Shown here in pieces: positions 49,401 to 56,889 of a DNA stretch of 64,000 bases. The position numbers and the translations under genes were made by a program. This DNA comes from Tetracentron sinense (taxonomy: Eukaryota > Streptophyta > Magnoliopsida > Trochodendrales > Trochodendraceae). The notes beneath the pieces were generated by a model that was given only the letters and a program-made list of their open reading frames with translations, did no database searches and was not told the DNA's origin. The stretch covers positions 43,385,323-43,449,322 of the forward strand of contig CM026562.1 of the NCBI GenBank assembly GCA_015143295.1. Direction: 5' to 3'. The stretch's first letter is position 1. Each line of letters opens with the position of its first letter.

Positions 49401-52400
49401 GTTAGATGGGAGCCGCAGTTTCGGAGGGACAATTTTGGGGAAAGGGAGTTGGGTGAATGGTTGGAGCTGCAAAGGCTTCTCACAGCTTGTATGATTCATC
49501 CAGATTTGGAAGACAGAAGAAGGTGGGTTGGGGGTGCGGAGGATGAGTTCTCTACAGGCCATTTCTATTTGGAGCTGTGGAAGAAGGAGGGGGGGGAGGA
49601 GGGGAGGCATACCCTTGCGTTTAAGAAAATCTGGAATCTGCGGATACCTTCGAAGGTTCAGGCTTTCCTTTGGACTGCTTCGTTGAATAAAGTGCTTACG
49701 ATCGATCACCTATCGCATAGGGGTATGATCATTCCCAATAGATGTCCGATGTGCAAACAGGATGAGGAAAATGTCCCGCATCTTTTCCTCCATTGTTCGT
49801 ATGCACAGGCAGTGTAGAATTATTATTTGGGACTCTTTGGGATGAGTTGGGTTTTGCAAGGAGATCTGGGGGAAGTTCTTTTGGGGTGGCCGAAAGGTGT
49901 GTTCAATAGGAAGGGGAACGAGGTTTGGAAGATGCTTCCGGCGGCTATTTGTTGGGGTTTATGGAGGGAACGAAACAGTAGAATTTTTGAAGACAAGGCA
50001 GACTCGTTACCCAAGAGTATTCTCAAGATAGGGTGGCTTTTATATTCGTGGTCTTCTGTGCTCGTGGAGTTTAAGCAAAGTCATTGGTCGATGTTTTTAT
50101 ATAGTTGGTCAAGCTTGTTATCTTGATGCTCTTCGGTCTTCTTGGCGATGCATCTCGCATGTTTATTTCCTATTCCCTTTTCATAATATAAATCTCTCGT
50201 TCTTTATCAAAAAAAAAAAACCCGAAAATTCGACTCGACTCGAAAGTTAACCGGGTTGAGTAACTCGGAAAGCTCGAAAAAAACTCGACTCGGTTTAACT
50301 CGGAATATATATGTCATAACTTGAAAAAATTGGGTTAAAACAACTCAAAGTACACTAATTTATAGCCTCAAACCTAAAAAGTAGGATTAATAGAACACAT
50401 AGAAGGTTGTTTTTGTGGACCCAAAACATATGATGCAAAAACAATGTGACATTCGAGTTTAGATTTTAAAAAATGATAAAAATACCCTTTTGTGACTCGA
50501 CCTAGTCTGGCGAGTCGAAAAACTCGGCTTGACTCGTCCGAGTCACTCGAGTAACTCGGCAAATAGTGTCTTCTTCGAGTTTTGAGGTGACTCGACTCGA
50601 AATTCAGTCGAGTCGAGTAACTCGGCCGAGTTACTCGGGTGACTCGACGAGTTTTCGAACTATGCATTCTACGTCTTTCATCCTTCTCTGATTTAATTAT
50701 TATGATAATCATATCTTTTTTTTTAAATATCAACCTTCTCCCCTTCAATTTTAAGGCAAACACCCTTCTATTTTAAGGCAAAGACCTTGGTCACACTAAT
50801 TCTCTTTTGTATATTTTCTCACTAATTCACTTTTGTATATTTTTCTCATTTTCTTATATTTTCATATTGGTATGCGATTGATTTTCGAAGTTTTATGTTT
50901 TTCTTTTCTAGGTAGGGTTACAGATTATTTAGATTTACCAAAATGACCCAACTTAGGAAAATGCCCATCAATAGGTTTGTTTACCTATACTAACAAAAGG
51001 GCTCGAACACTTTTTTAGCCTTTTTAAAGATACACTTCTTTGTTATCTGACATTTAGGATTACCCCCACCCTTCGTTTATACATGGGGTGAGCATCCCTT
51101 TTACTTGGGTTTAATTGTCTTTTATATAATAAGTTGTCAAATTTAATGGAGTTTTTGGTTTCCATTTTTAGAAATTGTAAATATTTTCAAAAACTTGACC
51201 ATTTAGGATTCGATGTTAAACCAAAAAAAGGATACGCTGTAATTCACAAGAAACAAAAGGAGCATATTTGGATATAAATTAATGTCTCTGTTTTTGACAA
51301 GTTCCATTGTTTATTCTTTACTTTTAGTTTTTTATTTTTTCATTGTTAATACAATTGATTTTTCCAGTCTCTTTTCATATTATTAGTTTCTGTTGTTCTT
51401 TTAGCATTTTCCGGTCTCTTTCATATTATTAGATTCTGTTTTTCTTTTAGAATTTTTGTGCATCACACGGGCTTTATACCAGTCTAGATAAGAAAAAGAA
51501 AGGGGGGGGCTGGGAAGAACAATTCCCCTCCAGTTTATTTAAATAGGTATTCCATTAGTCTAACAAACAGGAACATAAAAAGCAAAGATAAAATGAGTTT
51601 TTCATCCCTGTACATGCTTCATGGCCATTGGTAAGATATTTCCTTAAAGCATGATGAAGAATACGAAAAGCAGCAACTATCGGAAGCAAATTAAGTGACA
51701 CCAAATACAAACATGATGAAGAACAAAAATCGGATTTCCAGCTTTTCAAGCCGGCACATAATCGGATTATGTTGGTTATTGGACCAATTACCATAGACAA
51801 CCAAAATGGCCCATTCCCTACATTTTCAAAGAGGAAAGAACTTCAAAGGCACCAACCATCACATTCTCATCCCCAAAAACAACACCTCCAGCAGAAACCA
51901 TGATGGGAAGATCCATCAATCGATTTCAAACATGCATGTCTAATTTTCTAACTTAGTCAACCTTTCATTAAAATATCTCCAGGCTTGATTTTTGTATCCA
52001 AGAATCCCACTCTTCATAGTACTATGCATGTCTCATATCAAAATGCTTTTTTTTAATCAATAATCATGGTTTCATTAAAAGAACAAGCAAAAAAAAAAGG
52101 ATACAAAAAGTTCACAGGGGGTGAAATCAAAGGAAAATAAAGCAAGAAAACAACAGAGAAACAAAAGAAGGCAAAAAGAATACAAGATGGGCAGGAAATA
52201 AACATATCCCCACCAGCTCTGATTGCCCAAAGCCTAGGCTCGTAAAGGAAAGTTCTCTGGATCCAAGTCTCCCCAAGAGCAGGAGAACCAAAATTGAAAA
52301 AGCCTCCTTATCTGACTACACACTAGATCTCGAGGAGACGAGGAATCCTCAAAAACTCTTGTGCGTATCTCTTTCCAAATGGACCACACTACAACCCCCA

Positions 52401-55400
52401 GGAGGAATGACCAGACAAGCGAGCGAGATGGGGCAATTTCAAAGAAGGCCAACAAAATAGGAAACCTAAAAGCAAAGAGGGAAAGACTCAACTTATCACT
52501 AATCAAGATAGAAAAGATCTCCAGATCACAGACGCAAATACCAAGATTCCAAACAACTCGATGAGGAAAGGAAGATAGGCAATTCGGGGAAAGAAAGAAC
52601 ATAAGATCCCATTGTGAATTTTACCATTGTTGACCCTAGACCAAATCCTAGCATCCCTAGTCTGATTGCTAGGGAGGGACTCTCTCAGGCAACTCAGAAG
52701 CCTAATCATGTCATCCAATTCCCAATCATTAACGTCTAATCTTTGGACACCACACCCAAATGCTTTTAGTTGCAAAAAAGTTCTCAGTCATAGGATTTTA
52801 CCAAATATCTCATAGAAAACGATTTGCAGCCTTTATACAGCCATTAAGCTCTCATAAGACTTCAGCATTGAAGTTTCAATTGAAATTAATGTAAATCTAA
52901 GAAGGGTATGGGTATCTGCCAGATTTTTGAGTGAATTGATTTTCTATTTTACATACCTGTTACACAAAACTGATGGTTTAAACATATTCACAAATTCAAG
53001 ATACATATGCACACATTTCCAATCAGTTTCAAGAATTTTTAAGAGCTCGCTTGACAATTGACGCCATGAGAAAAATACCCATATAGTTGTCGCCCTCCTT
53101 TTACTACATTAATTTCTAATTGCCAATACGATCCTTATTATAGTATAATGATATTTAACACCAAAGGCCAATCATAGACTTCCAGATGTTATTTTGACTC
53201 CAGGTGTGTCCTACAGAAGGCACGCTTAGAAACTTAAGAATAAAAAATGTATGGCAGTAAAAAAAAAATTTCAGCTTACTTTATGAGGCTCGATAAACTC
53301 CCAAACATTATTGCAACTTTTAACAGCTTCCTCGACCAAATTTACATCATCCCATTGCATGAGGTGCACATGCAGAATAGAAGTTGCAAAAAACACCTGA
53401 TCCACCATGCGAGATAAGCAATTAGAGACATGTAAAATCACATTATTAGGTAAAGAGACAATAACGCCCAAGAGGATACGATAGGAGTTGGGATGCACTC
53501 CTCCATGCCTTGGAAGTATGCATGGCATGACAGATCTTCAAATCATGTCAAGTCCTGAACAAAAGATCTTCTTGCTACAACCCATCAAATAATGAATCCC
53601 ACAAACAGGATGCAAGTGGAATGTATAACTTTTTCCCATCCTCCCTCTGAAGTGAATAAACCTCTCGAATCTAGATTGAAGGGTAATTCATACTAGTAGA
53701 TAAAACTAATACTCAGCCCACAAACCTGTAGTTCTGGATAATGTATTTCCGTGGCACACATATATCCATGTTCTAAAGCAGAAATTGAACTCTGATAATC
53801 TCCTTCAATTATCAAAGCATTTGCAAGCTGTAGATTGAAGTTACAGGACCATAACTTCACTGCAGACCTTCAAGGGAAGAACCACAAAACAATGATGAGT
53901 ATGACCCCAGACTCTATTAGGTGAACAAAATAGCACAAATATAGACTATGATATAATCAAAATAATTTTGCATATATAGTTGTGCTCAAAGTGGTTTCAA
54001 GAAGTGCCTCATGCCATATAAGCTTCAGAAGGAGTAGACAAAAACATGAACCGCTGGGCGCTGGGAACTCAGTCAGGAAGACTTGACTTGGACAGTACTC
54101 AAATCAACTTTTCCCAGCAACTTGGTTTTCACTTTTCACTAAGCTCAGTTAAAGCCCGAATCGGGCTTCAACAGGAAGAAAAATCTAATTAAGGATTCAT
54201 GAAAAAATAAATGACAGAAAACCTGCAAAAACCTTTTAGCCTGTTTGTGTCAATCTGTTTTTTATTGAGTAACCTCGACTCCAGACCAATTTAAGTCCAA
54301 GTTGTATCTCACACTTTAAACATGTTTAGTAGAGTGGCGACTAAGTCTTTCACGCCTCTATTAACCACATTGTCCCAGAATTAGCATCAATTATGTTCAA
54401 TAGTTTACTAAAGAAAATGAGCTTCTTTGCACATTTTCGGAACATATCTAGCCAAAAACTAAAACCTATTCATGCTGAAGAATGAAATGAAATGAAATGA
54501 AGGATATAAGCTGTATAGCATCTCTTTCTTTAAGTTCTAATCCTTTTTGCTGAATTTTAAATGTAGAGACTACAAGATTCATATTGCAACACAGGGCCTA
54601 GAATCAAAATTATACACAGCCATAATTTGATGTGCAGTACTGTGTCAGATCAGACAATGTTTAGCTATCACCCAAGACACTCGCACTATCAATATACATT
54701 TTCTCCTCTTAGTCATGTCCAACTTGCCCGAGTTACACTGAATCCATTCCTATTGGTCCATACAAGTCAAGGTCACCAGATTTTGATCATTGTTCCAATG
54801 TGCCTTTGTGCAAGTATGTACTTAATTTTAAGCATCCATGTCATAATAATTTAATGCACCTCAGCACATATTCGAGAATTAATTGATAACAAATGGAATA
54901 TTACCACACTTTTTTAAAAGTGCATTTATTGCCAATAAATAATTAGCTTTTATTGGCATCAGCTTATTTTTTTTCCAATTGTCCAGGAGTGTCTTGATTT
55001 TCAGCTTCATCAAATGCATCTCAGTTCTCGAATGAGTCAACTCTCTAGGGGTTTTTCAAAATCAAGAACAGAACCTCTATTATTATCTTTTCTATTTTCC
55101 TCAAGAAAGCCATTTAGAACAGTGGCTGAAGCAGTTCGTTTTCTCTTTTGTGAGAATTTAGAAGTCTCATGCAACACTATTATGATTTCCCTGTTTTTGT
55201 AAGAGCATCACATTCTAATTCTTTATATTTATTATATTATTTTTTACTATGTAACTTAGAAACGACACCAGTGACAAATGTGGCAATCGTGAAAAGCTGA
55301 TGCCTAGAATGGAAGTATGGTTAATTGATAATTTAGTAGAGATATCATATAATATATACATTGGTTCAGAGAAGCATACAACATGAAAACAGTGTAAAGG

Positions 55401-56850
55401 TAGAGAAAAATAATATGAAAAGTGTATAAAGCCGCTTTCGCATGGAAGCTTTGTATTTACGGTGTCAGCAGCCTCCTTTCCCAATTGATATTACTTCACA
55501 TTACTTATTAAGAAATGAGCAGTGTGATGATTGCTAAAAGCAATAAATGAAGATAAATTATGACCTGTCCCAATAAGAATATTGGTGTTTATCCAACAAA
55601 AAATCTTTAAAAGATGAAGTTCATGACCAACAAATTCCCTAAAAATTTTAATGCTGCTATGATACATAGAAACAAATTTCTTTACTTCAGGACTCTTAAA
55701 AATTACTTAATATTTTGTATAGTTAATTGAAAGAAGCATATGGAAATGACCTGCTCTCCATAAATTGACAAAGTAATATTTCCATCTATTCATCAGATTC
55801 AACCTATCCTTTCTATTATTTACTCAACATAGTCTTTTTCCTACTTAGTAGTTGATAGCGCTATTTAGTTACGCCAAATATCTTGTTTATATCAGAGCTC
55901 TGTCTCCTTCCAAGTGTTTATCAGAATCAACAGCCAAAACAAACCTTTACAAAGCTAAGTAGCCAAGGCAAATAAAATGTTTCATAGTGTTTTTGTTTTT
56001 ATCAGTAAAATGTTTCATAGTGTTAAACAACAATACATGTTTCCAAATACAAGATCCTGAAAAACTCAACAAACCATGAAACCCGAGTACAGTTATAAGA
56101 TGATACTGAAACATACAGTATTATATCAATATTAGCCACATAAAAGCAAATCCACAAAAAGTAATCCTGATACATACTATACATTAGTGAATTAGAACTA
56201 TAGACGTAATTTATAAATATTAGGGGAAATAGGAGCAGAAGTAATTAAAACTATCATTGCCAAGTTTGAGGGGTCAAAATAATTTCCAACAACTGAACAT
56301 GGTGTAAAAATAGTACATACCCATCTCCAGAAGCTGCTGTCAGCTCTAGACCCTTGTTCAAGATCTGCTTTTGTGGAGGAATGGCGCCAACGAGATGATA
56401 ACACTGGCTCAGCAAGCTATATGCTCTGCACTTCAGCTCAAAGCATGAAGGAATTGACTTCAAAAGCAATTGCTGTAGCAATTTAAAGTCAGTGTTAGTA
56501 AAATGATTATACAATCCAAAAATTGCCGTAAATTTCTGTAAAACATGATTTAATCCACAGACACACATGCACACACACTAAAAGTTCTAGTGAGCGGCCC
56601 TCTAGAATTTCAACACATAGCATGTCTTTTGAGGATCTGACCGTTGGATGTCAAGGTGGGTCCCATAAGAGACACATGGCTAAAAAAATAGGACGACTAA
56701 ACGATTCTAGACAATACAATTAGACCCTACCTAGGTTCTAGATTATAGTAATCCCTACTTTTTTACCTTCAATCGGATGGTACTACGTCTTTTATTCAAG
56801 GGGCCGCTCACTATAAGTTCTAGTGAGTGATGTCCACTAAAACATTACCC

Positions 56851-56889
<39 letters not shown>

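Larger units (their letters stand above)
46030..50220 (+). mobile_element. L1-type LINE, 5'-truncated, nearly open ORF2
   Basis: About 4.2 kb in SCC4 intron 4, antisense to the gene. It has the end of ORF1 (to 46379), ORF2 (46479-49817, continuing in frame to about 50126), a short 3' UTR and a 12-A tail at 50209-50220. The GC-rich, GGAGG-rich composition stands out from the intron. The 5' border near 46030 is approximate; no matching target duplication is seen at the two sides. Confidence 0.88.

Noticed and set aside
46634-49709. Minus-strand open frames of 67-133 codons
   Set aside because: Antisense shadows of the LINE ORF2; composition mirrors the sense frame and no domain is recognisable.
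50374-50763. 129-codon minus-strand frame rich in S and R
   Set aside because: Arises from CGAGT repeats of the MITE and runs out of the element into unrelated DNA.
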